From: a bacterium | Lineage (GTDB): Bacteria; Ratteibacteria; UBA8468; B48-G9; DSTR01 | NCBI GenBank assembly: GCA_029551285.1 | Contig: JAKPFT010000070.1 | Location: forward strand, 1-33,118 | DNA length: 33,118 nucleotides | Direction: 5' to 3' | Shown: piece after piece, positions 1 to 8,449 of the stretch | Layout of the letters: every line of letters begins with the position of its first letter | How positions within the stretch are numbered: the first letter of the stretch is position 1 | Notes under the pieces: model-generated | What the model saw: only the letters and a program-made list of their open reading frames with translations | What the model was told of the DNA's origin: nothing | Databases searched by the model: none | Translations under genes and position numbers: made by a program

Positions 1-37
1 ACAGATTATGGAGAGTTCACAAGGAGTAATATACAAA

Positions 38-52
38 CTAACGTATCGTTAG
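38..52. promoter_or_regulatory. Perfect inverted repeat upstream of cimA
   Basis: Two 6-bp arms, CTAACG and CGTTAG, are separated by TAT about 58 bp before the cimA start. No T-tract follows, so it is not an obvious terminator. It could be an operator or a short hairpin in the leader. Only the symmetry is seen; the role is inferred. Confidence 0.35.
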
Positions 53-109
53 CGTACACCTAAAATGCTAATAGCGCTGAAGAATTCAGTGCCGAAAAAG
101 GAGTGGCCG

Positions 110-1663
110 ATGGCCAGAATTGAAATCTACGACACAACCCTGCGCGACGGAAGTCAGGGGGAGAATATTTCCTTCACCCTGGCGGACAAGATCAGGATTG
201 CAGAAAAACTTGATGAGTTTGGTATTGCTTTTATTGAAGGCGGCTGGCCAGGCTCTAACCCGAAGGATACCGAATTTTTCCACCGGATGGCCAGGCAGCC
301 GCTGAAAAACAGTCAACTGGTGGCTTTTGGAAGCACCAGGCGCAAGACCCATCAGCCGGCAAAGGACCCCAATCTGAAGGCCCTGATTGCCAGCGGGACG
401 GAATGGGTGGCCATCTTCGGAAAAAGCTGGGATTTGCACGTCAGAGAGGTACTGAGAACCAGCCTGGAGGAAAATTTAGTTTTGATAGAAGACTCTGTGG
501 CTTTTCTAAAAGAACATGGCCGAAAGGTCATCTTTGACGCGGAACATTTTTTTGATGGTTACCAGCACAATCCGGATTACGCTCTGAAAACTCTCCAGGC
601 GGCAGAAAGGGCAGGGGCGGTGCGAATCGTTCTCTGCGATACCAATGGTGGTTGTTTGCCAGAGCAGATTTCCGCCGGGGTTCAGGCCGCCAGGAAATGC
701 GTGGCCGCGGCTTTAGGTATCCACACCCACAACGATTCCGGGCTATCTGTGGCCAATACTATTGCGGCGGTGAAGGCCGGAGCCGTCCATGTTCAAGGGA
801 CCATGAACGGTCTCGGGGAACGTTGTGGTAACGCTGACCTGACGGCCATTATCCCCATCCTGCAGTTGAAAATGGGCTTTCAGTGTGTCCCGGAAAGCAG
901 TCTGAAACAACTGACCGCTCTTTCCAGGTTTGTCTATGAGGTGGCCAACATGGTTCCCGCCGGACCCCAGCCCTTTGTCGGGTTGAGCGCTTTCGCCCAT
1001 AAGGGTGGAATTCATGTAGATGCCATGAGTAAGAATTCCAGAAGCTACGAACACATCAGTCCGGAAAAGGTCGGCAACCAGCGCCGGATTTTAATTTCCG
1101 AACTTTCCGGTAAGAGCACGATTTTGCAGAAGATGAAGAATTATAACCTGGAGAAGCAGCCGGAGCTGACCCGGCGCCTGGTGGAGATGGTGGCTGAACT
1201 GGAGAAAGACGGCTACCAGTTTGAGGCGGCTGAAGCGTCCTTTGATTTGATGGTGCGCAAGGCGCTGGGGCAGTACCGGCAACTTTTCAGGGTAGAAGGT
1301 TTTCGGGTGATTGTGGAGAAACGGGGTAACCGGGTCGTCTCGGAAGCCACAGTCAAAATCAGTGTGGACGGCCAGGTTGAGCATACCGCCAGTGAGGGCA
1401 ACGGTCCGGTGAATGCTCTGGATAACGCTCTGCGCAAAGCCTTAATCAAGTTCTATCCGGAACTGGCGGGGATGAGGTTGACTGATTATCGGGTCCGCAT
1501 TCTTCATGCCGAAAAGGCTACCGGAGCCATTACCAGGGTTTTGATAGAATCAGCGGACGAGAAGGATACCTGGGGTACGATCGGTCTTTCGGAAAATATT
1601 ATTGAGGCTTCCTGGAAGGCGCTGGTGGATAGTTTTGAGTTTAAACTGCTGAAGGACCGGTAA
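110..1663 (+). CDS. cimA: (R)-citramalate synthase, CimA type
   Basis: Predicted 517-residue enzyme of the isopropylmalate/homocitrate synthase family that condenses pyruvate with acetyl-CoA to citramalate, the first step of a threonine-independent isoleucine pathway. The N-terminal TIM barrel begins with TTLRDGSQGENISFT and carries the metal-binding HTHNDSG and the GTMNGLGERCGNADL segment. The C-terminal third resembles the LeuA-type allosteric dimer domain, where isoleucine would be expected to feed back. The ATG at 110 is chosen because AAAAAGGAG lies 7 bases upstream and homologs start at this arginine/isoleucine-rich strand; an in-frame ATG at 65 lacks a ribosome-binding site. The length and the QGENISFT variant favour CimA over LeuA (the reaction assignment is family knowledge). 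It converges on hisA with a gap of 36 bp. Confidence 0.9.
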   Translation: MARIEIYDTTLRDGSQGENISFTLADKIRIAEKLDEFGIAFIEGGWPGSNPKDTEFFHRMARQPLKNSQLVAFGSTRRKTHQPAKDPNLKALIASGTEWVAIFGKSWDLHVREVLRTSLEENLVLIEDSVAFLKEHGRKVIFDAEHFFDGYQHNPDYALKTLQAAERAGAVRIVLCDTNGGCLPEQISAGVQAARKCVAAALGIHTHNDSGLSVANTIAAVKAGAVHVQGTMNGLGERCGNADLTAIIPILQLKMGFQCVPESSLKQLTALSRFVYEVANMVPAGPQPFVGLSAFAHKGGIHVDAMSKNSRSYEHISPEKVGNQRRILISELSGKSTILQKMKNYNLEKQPELTRRLVEMVAELEKDGYQFEAAEASFDLMVRKALGQYRQLFRVEGFRVIVEKRGNRVVSEATVKISVDGQVEHTASEGNGPVNALDNALRKALIKFYPELAGMRLTDYRVRILHAEKATGAITRVLIESADEKDTWGTIGLSENIIEASWKALVDSFEFKLLKDR

Positions 1664-1677
1664 CGGCGACGACTGTG

Positions 1678-1695
1678 AAAAAACAGCGAGAGCTG
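1678..1695 (-). terminator. Short hairpin plus U-run after hisA-like gene
   Basis: On the minus strand CAGC-TCTC-GCTG is followed directly by six T residues, just beyond the stop at 1700. The stem is only 4 bp, so termination would be weak. Placement between two convergent genes supports the call. Confidence 0.45.
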
Positions 1696-1699
1696 CCTT

Positions 1700-2557
1700 C
1701 TAAGTCTGAGGAAATCTGGCCAGCAGTTGAGACAGAGCAAGACGTTTCTGGTAAAGAGCCTTGCCAATGACCACACCCTGAGGTGGGCAGGGCAGACGGG
1801 AAAGAGCCTCCACATCTTCCAGGCAGCTAATGCCGCCGGCTATCAGAATATTCGGGCTACCGGGAAGGTTTTTCACCTTTTCCAGAAGACGCTGGAGGGT
1901 TTCAGTATCCACTCCTTTTAGGGTGCCGTCCCGCTCAATATTGGTCAAGAGAAAGTTTCGGTAGCCCCTGAGTATTAGCGTCTTGATGCAGTATTCCGGC
2001 AACAGGGGAAGGGTAACCTCCCAGCCACTCAGCCCAACTTCTTGCCCACGGTAATCAATGGCGACAATGATTCTGTCCCGGCTGGTCTTGTCCAGCCGTT
2101 CCATCAGGTCAAATTCAGGAACTTCCCTTTCCAGCTCAAGAGATTTTCCACCTTTTTGATAGAAACGTTTCAGGTCGCCCTGAGTAAAACCAGCTTCCAG
2201 GGCCAGGGGAAGGATAAAGCAGGTTCCGACAATCAGGTAATCCACTCCCTGATTGAAGAAGTAGCGAATTTGACTTTCCTGCCGGATGCCGCCGCCGAGC
2301 TGAATCTGGCAGGCTTCACCGGTAAGAGTATTGCGAAGCCGGATGATGTTACCGATGGTGTGCTGCTCCGACGGAGCAATAATGCCTTCTCTGGCTCCCC
2401 AGAGGATGACCAGATGTATTCTCTTTATGCCTGCGGAAAAATATTTGCGGGCAGCTTCTTCCGGGTCCACCGGGTAAACAGAAATCCGGTCAAACCTTCC
2501 CTGGTGGAGCCGCACGGTCTGGTTCTGCTTCAGGTCGATGGCCGGAATGATGAGCAT
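1700..2557 (-). CDS. hisA: HisA-like ProFAR isomerase with an insertion
   Basis: Resembles phosphoribosylformimino-AICAR-phosphate isomerase, the fourth histidine-pathway enzyme, a (beta/alpha)8 barrel. The start IIPAIDL places Asp8, IVAIDYRG places Asp168 and LLTNIERDGTL places Thr205 where HisA has its catalytic Asp, Asp and Thr; LGGGIR and AGGISCLEDV match the phosphate-binding loops. At 285 residues it is about 40 longer than usual, with an extra charged segment near residues 117-160. The normally conserved VDLD after strand 2 reads VILW (residues 50-53). The ATG at 2557 lies inside topA, giving a 68-bp same-strand overlap that suggests translational coupling. No hisF, hisH or hisI is in the window, so a HisA paralogue with another substrate is possible. 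Confidence 0.75.
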   Translation of the reverse strand: MLIIPAIDLKQNQTVRLHQGRFDRISVYPVDPEEAARKYFSAGIKRIHLVILWGAREGIIAPSEQHTIGNIIRLRNTLTGEACQIQLGGGIRQESQIRYFFNQGVDYLIVGTCFILPLALEAGFTQGDLKRFYQKGGKSLELEREVPEFDLMERLDKTSRDRIIVAIDYRGQEVGLSGWEVTLPLLPEYCIKTLILRGYRNFLLTNIERDGTLKGVDTETLQRLLEKVKNLPGSPNILIAGGISCLEDVEALSRLPCPPQGVVIGKALYQKRLALSQLLARFPQT

Positions 2558-4535
2558 GGCTGGTGAGTTTCCGGGTATACCGGCAACGCGGGTAGGCGCT
2601 GCAGGCCAAAAACTGGCCGTACCTGCCTTTTCGCAGCACCAGGTCAGACCCGCACTTTGGACAGGAACTGGTACTGCTCTGGCCGTTCTTGCTCTGGACG
2701 AAACGACACTTTGGAAACTGACTGCACCCGAGAAAAATGCCATACTGGCTTTTCCGCAAGACCAGCGGGGCACCGCATCTGGGACACCTCTGGCCTTCCG
2801 CGAGATATTTGCTGAGAAACTCCCGAATTTCCTGGCTGTGGGAGTAAGCCTTGTCCAGAACAGGTTTATAGGCCTGGTAAAAATTGGTGAGCATGGTGAG
2901 CCAGTCAATCTCTCCGGCCGCGACGCGGTCCAGTTGGTCTTCCATACGCGCCGTGAACTCAACATCTATGACATCAGGGAAAAATTTTGTCAGCAGTTCA
3001 ATCACAGCACAGCCCATTTTTTCAGGAATCAGTGTCCTTTTCTGTCGGCGCACATAGCGGCGGTCCAAAAGCGTAGCCAGGATAGGAGCATAGGTGGATG
3101 GCCGGCCGATGCCAAATTTTTCCAGGGTGCGAATCAGTGTGGCTTCAGTATAGCGGGGAGGAGGTTTCGTCTGGGTGGCTTCAGCCACATATTCAACAGG
3201 AGAAAGGACCTGTTCAGGTTTCAGGTCTGCCGGCCAGTCGTCTCCTCTTTCTATCCTGGTGGGATAGACCACTGTAAAACCGGGAAAAATCACTCTTACC
3301 TGTTCTGCCTCAAAGTCGTAGCGTCCATTAACCGCAGTGATTCTGATGTGCCTGGTTTCAGCGGATTTCATCTGACTGGCCAGGAATCGTTTCCAGATGA
3401 GTTCATAAAGTTTCAATTGACTCTGAGAAAGATAAAACTTGACTTTCTCCGGGGTCCGGTGGACAGAAGTAGGCCGGATCGCCTCGTGGGCTTCTTGAGC
3501 CGCTGGCTGTCTGGCCTGATAAACCGGTGGTCTGGAAGGCACATACTCGGAGCCGTAACTTTCAACGATGAAATCTCGGGCTTCTTTCTGGGCTACCTGG
3601 GCAACGCTGGGAGAATCGGTCCTCATATAGGTAATCAGACCGATGGTTCCTGTCAGGCCCAGCGGAATGCCTTCGTATAACTGCTGGGCTATCTGCATAG
3701 TTTTCGTTGCGGAAAAGCCCAGAGCAGTGGATGCCTCCTGCTGCAGAGTGCTGGTGATAAACGGCGGCGGGGGGGGGACCTGCCGCTGGCTTTCATTTTT
3801 TTCTGCCAGAACCAGAGAACCTTTTCCGAGCTCGGACAGAACCTCCTCCACAGATTCCTGTGTCTGGAAGGCAAGAGCAGGTAACTTTTCTCCATCGCGG
3901 GAAACAAGTTCCAGAAAGAAAACCAGGTTTTCCCGTTCTACCCTGGCCCGAATTTTCCAGTAATTTTGCGGTTGAAAGGACTCAATCTCCTTTTCCCGTT
4001 CTACAATCAACCGCAGGGCTACTGACTGGACCCGGCCGGCGGAAAGCCCTCTGGTGAGGTAATTGCTCACAAAAGGACTCAGGGTATAACCCACAACCCG
4101 GTCCAGAATCCTCCTGGCCTGCTGGGCGTCCACCAGCGCCCGAGAAATAGTCCGGGGTGAAAGAAAGGCTGATTTTACGGCTTCCGGAGTAATTTCGTGA
4201 AAGACAACCCGTTTCACTTCCTCCTCTTTTTTATTCATCACCACTGCCGCATGCCAGGCAATGGCTTCTCCCTCACGGTCCTCGTCAGTGGCCAGATAAA
4301 TGTTTGGATACTGTTTGGCTAACTGTCGGAGTTGAGAAGCAATCTTATGTTTTCCCGGTAGAATTTTGTAGGTTGGCTGGAAGCCATGCTGGATGTCCAC
4401 GCCAAATTCATTCTGGGGAAGGTCCCGAATGTGTCCCATGGTGGCCACGACATGGACACTCTGGCGCAAAATGTTGTGAATTGTTCGGGCTTTGGTGGGC
4501 GATTCCACCACTACCAGGTCCTTTTTTTCTGCCAC
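2490..4535 (-). CDS. topA: DNA topoisomerase I
   Basis: Type IA topoisomerase of 681 residues that relaxes negative supercoils through a tyrosine-DNA intermediate. The Toprim domain shows VVVESPTKA (Glu11) and ATDEDREGE (Asp84, Asp86). The active-site tyrosine is Tyr303 in GLITYMRTDSPS. GIGRPSTYA follows, then two C-terminal zinc ribbons: CPRCG..GCSQFPKC and CPKCG..ACSAYPRC, with a tail overlapping hisA. The GTG start at 4535 is preceded by GGAGGAAGAGG. The gene has a sigma70-like promoter interleaved with that of the divergent argH; topA promoters are often supercoiling-sensitive (family knowledge). A run of nine C on the coding strand (3769-3777) encodes part of a five-proline stretch. Confidence 0.96.
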   Translation of the reverse strand: MAEKKDLVVVESPTKARTIHNILRQSVHVVATMGHIRDLPQNEFGVDIQHGFQPTYKILPGKHKIASQLRQLAKQYPNIYLATDEDREGEAIAWHAAVVMNKKEEEVKRVVFHEITPEAVKSAFLSPRTISRALVDAQQARRILDRVVGYTLSPFVSNYLTRGLSAGRVQSVALRLIVEREKEIESFQPQNYWKIRARVERENLVFFLELVSRDGEKLPALAFQTQESVEEVLSELGKGSLVLAEKNESQRQVPPPPPFITSTLQQEASTALGFSATKTMQIAQQLYEGIPLGLTGTIGLITYMRTDSPSVAQVAQKEARDFIVESYGSEYVPSRPPVYQARQPAAQEAHEAIRPTSVHRTPEKVKFYLSQSQLKLYELIWKRFLASQMKSAETRHIRITAVNGRYDFEAEQVRVIFPGFTVVYPTRIERGDDWPADLKPEQVLSPVEYVAEATQTKPPPRYTEATLIRTLEKFGIGRPSTYAPILATLLDRRYVRRQKRTLIPEKMGCAVIELLTKFFPDVIDVEFTARMEDQLDRVAAGEIDWLTMLTNFYQAYKPVLDKAYSHSQEIREFLSKYLAEGQRCPRCGAPLVLRKSQYGIFLGCSQFPKCRFVQSKNGQSSTSSCPKCGSDLVLRKGRYGQFLACSAYPRCRYTRKLTSHAHHSGHRPEAEPDRAAPPGKV

Positions 4536-4560
4536 TTTTGTCCTCTTCCTCCGGGTTTTG

Positions 4561-4589
4561 TTGCCCTTTTATCTTACTTCTGCTAAAAT
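4561..4589 (+). promoter_or_regulatory. argH-lysA promoter with extended -10
   Basis: TTGCCC (4561-4566), a 17-bp spacer, then TAAAAT (4584-4589) preceded by TGC, an extended -10. Expected transcription start is near 4596, giving a leader of about 44 bases with GGAGG before the argH ATG. Confidence 0.65.
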
Positions 4590-4599
4590 AACGTGTCAA
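4571..4599 (-). promoter_or_regulatory. topA promoter
   Basis: On the minus strand TTGACA (4599-4594) and TAAGAT (4576-4571) are separated by exactly 17 bp. Both hexamers are interleaved with the divergent argH promoter, so the two should compete for polymerase. Confidence 0.7.
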
Positions 4600-4639
4600 C
4601 TTTGCTTTCAAAGGCAGAAAGATTTCAGCGGAGGTTAGC

Positions 4640-6031
4640 ATGGTTTACCTGTGGAGCGGCAGGTTTGCCGGAAACTTTTCACCCCTGGCGGAAAAATTCA
4701 CTTCCTCCCTCGGAATAGACCGGCGACTGGGGCTTTTTGATGTCCGCGGCAGTATGGCCCATGTGCGGATGCTGGGCCGGCAGAAAATTATTCCGGCCAG
4801 GGAGGCCCGGATTCTGCTGACAGGGTTGCGGAAAATAAAGACGGAACTGGAGAAAGGCAGTTTTCAGTTTCAGGAGCACGATGAAGATATCCACAGCGCC
4901 ATTGAGCGCCGGCTGGTTGAGCTTACCGGTAAAATCGGGGAAAAACTGCACACGGCCCGGTCCCGGAACGACCAGGTGGTTCTTGACGAAAAGCTTTTTC
5001 TCAAAGAAGCCGTTCCGGAAATGCTGCGTCAGATCAGGAAACTGCAACTGGTTCTGGTCCAGACGGCTGAGGCTAACCGTTGCGTGATTATGCCGGCTTA
5101 CACCCATCTACAGCCAGCTCAGCCGGTTCTCCTGGCCCACCATCTTCTGGCTTACGTGGAGATGCTGGAGAGGGATTGTGGCCGGTTGAACGATGGCCTG
5201 GCCAGGAGTGATGAACTGCCTCTGGGGGTGGCTGCCTGTGCCGGTACTACCCTGCCGATTGACCGACATAAGGTGGCGGCAGAACTGGGTTTTAAGAGGA
5301 TTTCCCGTAACAGCCTGGATACAGTCAGCGACCGCGATTTTATTGTGGAAATTGTTTTTGGCTGCGCCCTGACGATGATTCATCTTTCACGGCTGGCTGA
5401 GGACCTGATTCTCTGGTCAACGCAGGAGTTCAGATTTATTGACCTGCCGGAGCAGTTTTGCACCGGTTCCAGCATTATGCCCCAGAAGAAAAATCCCGAC
5501 GTCTTAGAACTGATTCGGGGCCGGGCTGCGGTCGCTGCCGCGGCTGTGACCGGATTGCTCTCGCTGATGAAAGGCCTGCCGCTGGCCTACAATCGAGACC
5601 TTCAGGAAGACAAACATTTTCTTTTTGAGGTAATAGATCTAACAGTATCTTCAGTGGAAGTTATGGCGGCTCTGCTTCCTGGCGTGGTCTTTCACCGGGA
5701 AAGGATGGCCAGAGCGGCCCAGGAGGGTTTTTCTCTGGCCACGGACATCGCTGAGTACCTGGTGGAAAAAGGTGTGCCTTTCCGGGAAGCACACCGTATC
5801 TGTGCCGGTATTGTGCGGCACTGCCTGCAGACCGGGGCTGATTTGAAAACGCTGAGCCTGAGCAGTTATCGTTCCTTTTCTCCTGTCTTTGAGGCTGACC
5901 TTCTACCGCGGTTAAGTCTAAGAAGTTCCGTCTGTCGACGACGGGCCATTGGGGGCACATCCCCGGTCTGGGTGACAAGACAGTTGAACCAATGGAAGAA
6001 GACCTTAAAATCATCAGCGACGGTGCCTTGA
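4640..6031 (+). CDS. argH: Argininosuccinate lyase
   Basis: Cleaves argininosuccinate to arginine and fumarate, the last arginine step. At 463 residues it has the usual family length. It opens with LWSGRFAG, carries KLHTARSRNDQV, THLQPAQPV, and the fumarase/aspartase signature GSSIMPQKKNPDV near residue 276. The ATG at 4640 has GGAGG 5 bases upstream. The C-terminus keeps the family GGTSP motif and runs 40 bp into lysA, so the two are probably co-transcribed and coupled. No other arginine gene is present here. Confidence 0.95.
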   Translation: MVYLWSGRFAGNFSPLAEKFTSSLGIDRRLGLFDVRGSMAHVRMLGRQKIIPAREARILLTGLRKIKTELEKGSFQFQEHDEDIHSAIERRLVELTGKIGEKLHTARSRNDQVVLDEKLFLKEAVPEMLRQIRKLQLVLVQTAEANRCVIMPAYTHLQPAQPVLLAHHLLAYVEMLERDCGRLNDGLARSDELPLGVAACAGTTLPIDRHKVAAELGFKRISRNSLDTVSDRDFIVEIVFGCALTMIHLSRLAEDLILWSTQEFRFIDLPEQFCTGSSIMPQKKNPDVLELIRGRAAVAAAAVTGLLSLMKGLPLAYNRDLQEDKHFLFEVIDLTVSSVEVMAALLPGVVFHRERMARAAQEGFSLATDIAEYLVEKGVPFREAHRICAGIVRHCLQTGADLKTLSLSSYRSFSPVFEADLLPRLSLRSSVCRRRAIGGTSPVWVTRQLNQWKKTLKSSATVP

Positions 6032-7263
6032 GTTACTGCCGGGGAAACCTGTTTCTGGAAGGGTGTGCTCTGGAGAAGATTGCGGCTGACCGGGGCACGC
6101 CCTGCTATGTGTACAGCACTCAGGTGTTGCGAGGCCGCGTTAGCTCTCTGAAGGAAGCCTTTGCTCCCCTGTCGCCGCTTATCTGTTACTCGGTGAAGGC
6201 TAATTCCAATTTGACTGTTTTGCGGCTGATGAAGGAGGAAAACCTCGGAGTTGATGTGGTCTCCGAAGGAGAACTGCTCCGGGCCAGGAAGGCTGGTTTC
6301 CCGGGCGAGAAAATCGTTTTTGCCGGAGCGGGAAAAAGCCCTCAGGAAATAGACCTGGCTGTTCGCTGGCATCTTTTCTGTCTCACTGTGGAAAATGCGG
6401 AGGAACTGGACTATATTGAAAAAGCAGGTGCCAGATATAAGTTTCCGGTAAGATGTGCCCTGAGACTCAACCTTAATGTTGATGTGGACACGCATCACTA
6501 TGTTAAGACCTCCAGAAAAGAAACCAAGTTTGGACTTGACCCGGAACAGGCCATCCCTTTAATTAAAAACAGGAGGCGCTGGCGCTGGGTCCGAATTGCC
6601 GGATTGCATTTTCACCTTGGTTCTCAGATTAAAGAGCCATCCGGCTACGCGCAGGCTCTGAGTTTGGTCAGGGAATTCTGTGAGAAAACCAGATTTGTCC
6701 CGGAAATTCTGGATATCGGCGGCGGTTTCGGGATCAGTTACCGGCCGGACGAGCATGTTGTTCCCATTTCTTCCTTTGCGCAAACAGTTTCCGGAACACT
6801 AAAAGGGTGGTGCCGGACCCGGGTGATTTTAGAGCCGGGTCGGTATCTGGTGGGTACTGCCGGTTTTTTGTTAACGAGAGTGCTTTACACTAAGAAAAGG
6901 CCTGGTGGAAAAACCTTTATTATCGTTGACGCTGCCATGAACGACTTGGTGCGACCGGCTATCTATGGCAGTTACCATCACATCATCCCTGTCAGGAAAA
7001 GGATGGGTAAAAATATGGTGGCAGACGTTGTCGGGCCGGTGTGCGAAACAGGTGATTACCTGGCTAAAGAACGGACTCTTCCTGCACCGGTTAGAGCCGG
7101 CGATTTGCTGATAGTTGCTGGAGCGGGGGCCTACGGTTTCAGTATGGCTTCTAACTATAACAGCCGGCGCCGGCCGTGTGAAGTTCTGGTTGAGGGCCGC
7201 AAAAGTCGCCTTATTAGAAAGCGGGAATCATTCCAGGATTTGTGGCGACTGGAAGAAAATTAA
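5992..7263 (+). CDS. lysA: Diaminopimelate decarboxylase
   Basis: PLP enzyme converting meso-diaminopimelate to lysine, 423 residues, fold-type III (alanine racemase-like) barrel. The PLP lysine is Lys69 in YSVKANSNL. HFHLGSQI, DIGGGFG, EPGRYLV and the C-terminal GPVCETGDYLA and GAYGFSMASNYN motifs are all present. The ATG at 5992 lies within argH and has no strong ribosome-binding site, which fits coupling. Its stop overlaps that of the convergent apbE in the palindrome TTAA (7260-7263), leaving no room for a dedicated terminator. Confidence 0.95.
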   Translation: MEEDLKIISDGALSYCRGNLFLEGCALEKIAADRGTPCYVYSTQVLRGRVSSLKEAFAPLSPLICYSVKANSNLTVLRLMKEENLGVDVVSEGELLRARKAGFPGEKIVFAGAGKSPQEIDLAVRWHLFCLTVENAEELDYIEKAGARYKFPVRCALRLNLNVDVDTHHYVKTSRKETKFGLDPEQAIPLIKNRRRWRWVRIAGLHFHLGSQIKEPSGYAQALSLVREFCEKTRFVPEILDIGGGFGISYRPDEHVVPISSFAQTVSGTLKGWCRTRVILEPGRYLVGTAGFLLTRVLYTKKRPGGKTFIIVDAAMNDLVRPAIYGSYHHIIPVRKRMGKNMVADVVGPVCETGDYLAKERTLPAPVRAGDLLIVAGAGAYGFSMASNYNSRRRPCEVLVEGRKSRLIRKRESFQDLWRLEEN

Positions 7264-8288
7264 GGATTTACTACTGTGATTTTCTGACCGAGCAAAGCCG
7301 GCCATCCCGGGGTACTGGCTACCTGGCCATCGGCATCCACAATCATACCTTCCACGTCTTTTACCCGGGTAAGTAATTGAAGACCTTTTTCCCGACCCAG
7401 GACAAAGCAGGCTGTGGCCAGAGCATCAGCGCTGGTACAGTCAGCGGCAACCACGGTCACGCTGACCGGAAATTCCTGAACTGTTCTGCCAGTGCGGGGA
7501 TCAACAATATGGCTGTACTTTTTGCCCTTAATGGTGAGGTAACGCCGGTAATCGCCCGAAGTGGCCACAGCCCTGTCGGAAAGATGGAGAATAGTCAGGA
7601 CCTTATCTGATTGCCAGGGGTTCTGAACGCCGACCTGCCATGGTTGACCTTCGGGATTAGAACCGGCGCAGAAGATGTCACCGCCAGCATCAATGAGTGC
7701 CCCGGGAAACCGGTGGCGAGCCAGTAAGTCTCTGACACAGTCCACGATGTAGCCCTTGGCAATACCTCCCAGGTCCAGACTCATTCCCGCCGGCATGTTT
7801 AACTTGTGGTTTGACAACTTCACCTTTTCCCAGCCCACTTTTGTCAGGGCGGCTTTTATTTCCTTTTCTGTGGGCGGGTAACCCCGTTCTTTCGCCTGGC
7901 GGTAAAGACGGATTAAGGCTCCACAGGTGGGGTCAAAAGCACCCTGACTGAGCCGGGCAAAAGAGAGCGCCTGTTTCAGGAGCGTGGCCATGGAGTCCGA
8001 GACAACGCCACCAGCCTGCCCATTCAGGCGGGATAATTCACTTTCCGGTCGATACACGCTGAAACGTTCCTCCAGAGAACGAATCAGATGGAAAGCGGCC
8101 TCCATGGCGTTAGCGGTGCGGCCGGTATCAGGAAGGGTCAGACGAATTACTGTACCCAGAGCCAGTTCTGAGCGGGTCACAGCCGGGTAACCACGCAGGA
8201 GATTGCCAGTCGGTGCTGACCAGATTAGAGCCACAGAAAGTAGAAAGAGCCCACACAGTGCTGTGACCGGCAGATAATTTGTCTTCAT
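7260..8288 (-). CDS. apbE: ApbE-family FAD:protein FMN transferase
   Basis: Extracytoplasmic enzyme that attaches FMN to a threonine or serine of target flavoproteins, using FAD and a divalent metal. Seen: SQGAFDPTCG, LDLGGIAKGYIVD, IDAGGDI, YSHIVDPRTG and the ADALATACFVLG motif. An N-terminal hydrophobic stretch following MKTNYLP acts as signal or anchor; no lipobox cysteine is visible. I prefer the ATG at 8288, which makes 342 residues and a standard signal segment; a GTG at 8381 would add 31 basic residues. Neither has a clear ribosome-binding site. No flavinylation target (Rnf, Nqr or FMN-binding domain protein) is in the window, although a NapH-like protein and a riboflavin kinase/FAD synthetase occur downstream. 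Confidence 0.9.
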   Translation of the reverse strand: MKTNYLPVTALCGLFLLSVALIWSAPTGNLLRGYPAVTRSELALGTVIRLTLPDTGRTANAMEAAFHLIRSLEERFSVYRPESELSRLNGQAGGVVSDSMATLLKQALSFARLSQGAFDPTCGALIRLYRQAKERGYPPTEKEIKAALTKVGWEKVKLSNHKLNMPAGMSLDLGGIAKGYIVDCVRDLLARHRFPGALIDAGGDIFCAGSNPEGQPWQVGVQNPWQSDKVLTILHLSDRAVATSGDYRRYLTIKGKKYSHIVDPRTGRTVQEFPVSVTVVAADCTSADALATACFVLGREKGLQLLTRVKDVEGMIVDADGQVASTPGWPALLGQKITVVNP

Positions 8289-8407
8289 CCGGTTTGAAAA
8301 AGTTTTCTTCCCGTCAGTAAAAGAGGAAAGTAACTGCTTGCGCCTCAGGTTCTTTCTGGACAGATACTCTTGATTTGACACAGACCGGCTGACATGTCAA
8401 TATCTAC

Positions 8408-8436
8408 ATTTTACGGAAGAAGGTTTCTGCCGTCAA
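8408..8436 (-). promoter_or_regulatory. apbE promoter
   Basis: Minus strand TTGACG (8436-8431), 17-bp spacer, TAAAAT (8413-8408). The expected start near 8401 lies upstream of both candidate apbE starts. It occupies the leader of the divergent gene at 8450, for which I see only a weak candidate (TTGACA at 8375-8380 with a poor -10). Confidence 0.55.
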
Positions 8437-8449
8437 CAAGGGGGAACTG

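Noticed and set aside
2538-3680. Long plus-strand open frame of 380 codons opposite topA
   Set aside because: Shadow of topA, which has full family motifs on the minus strand.
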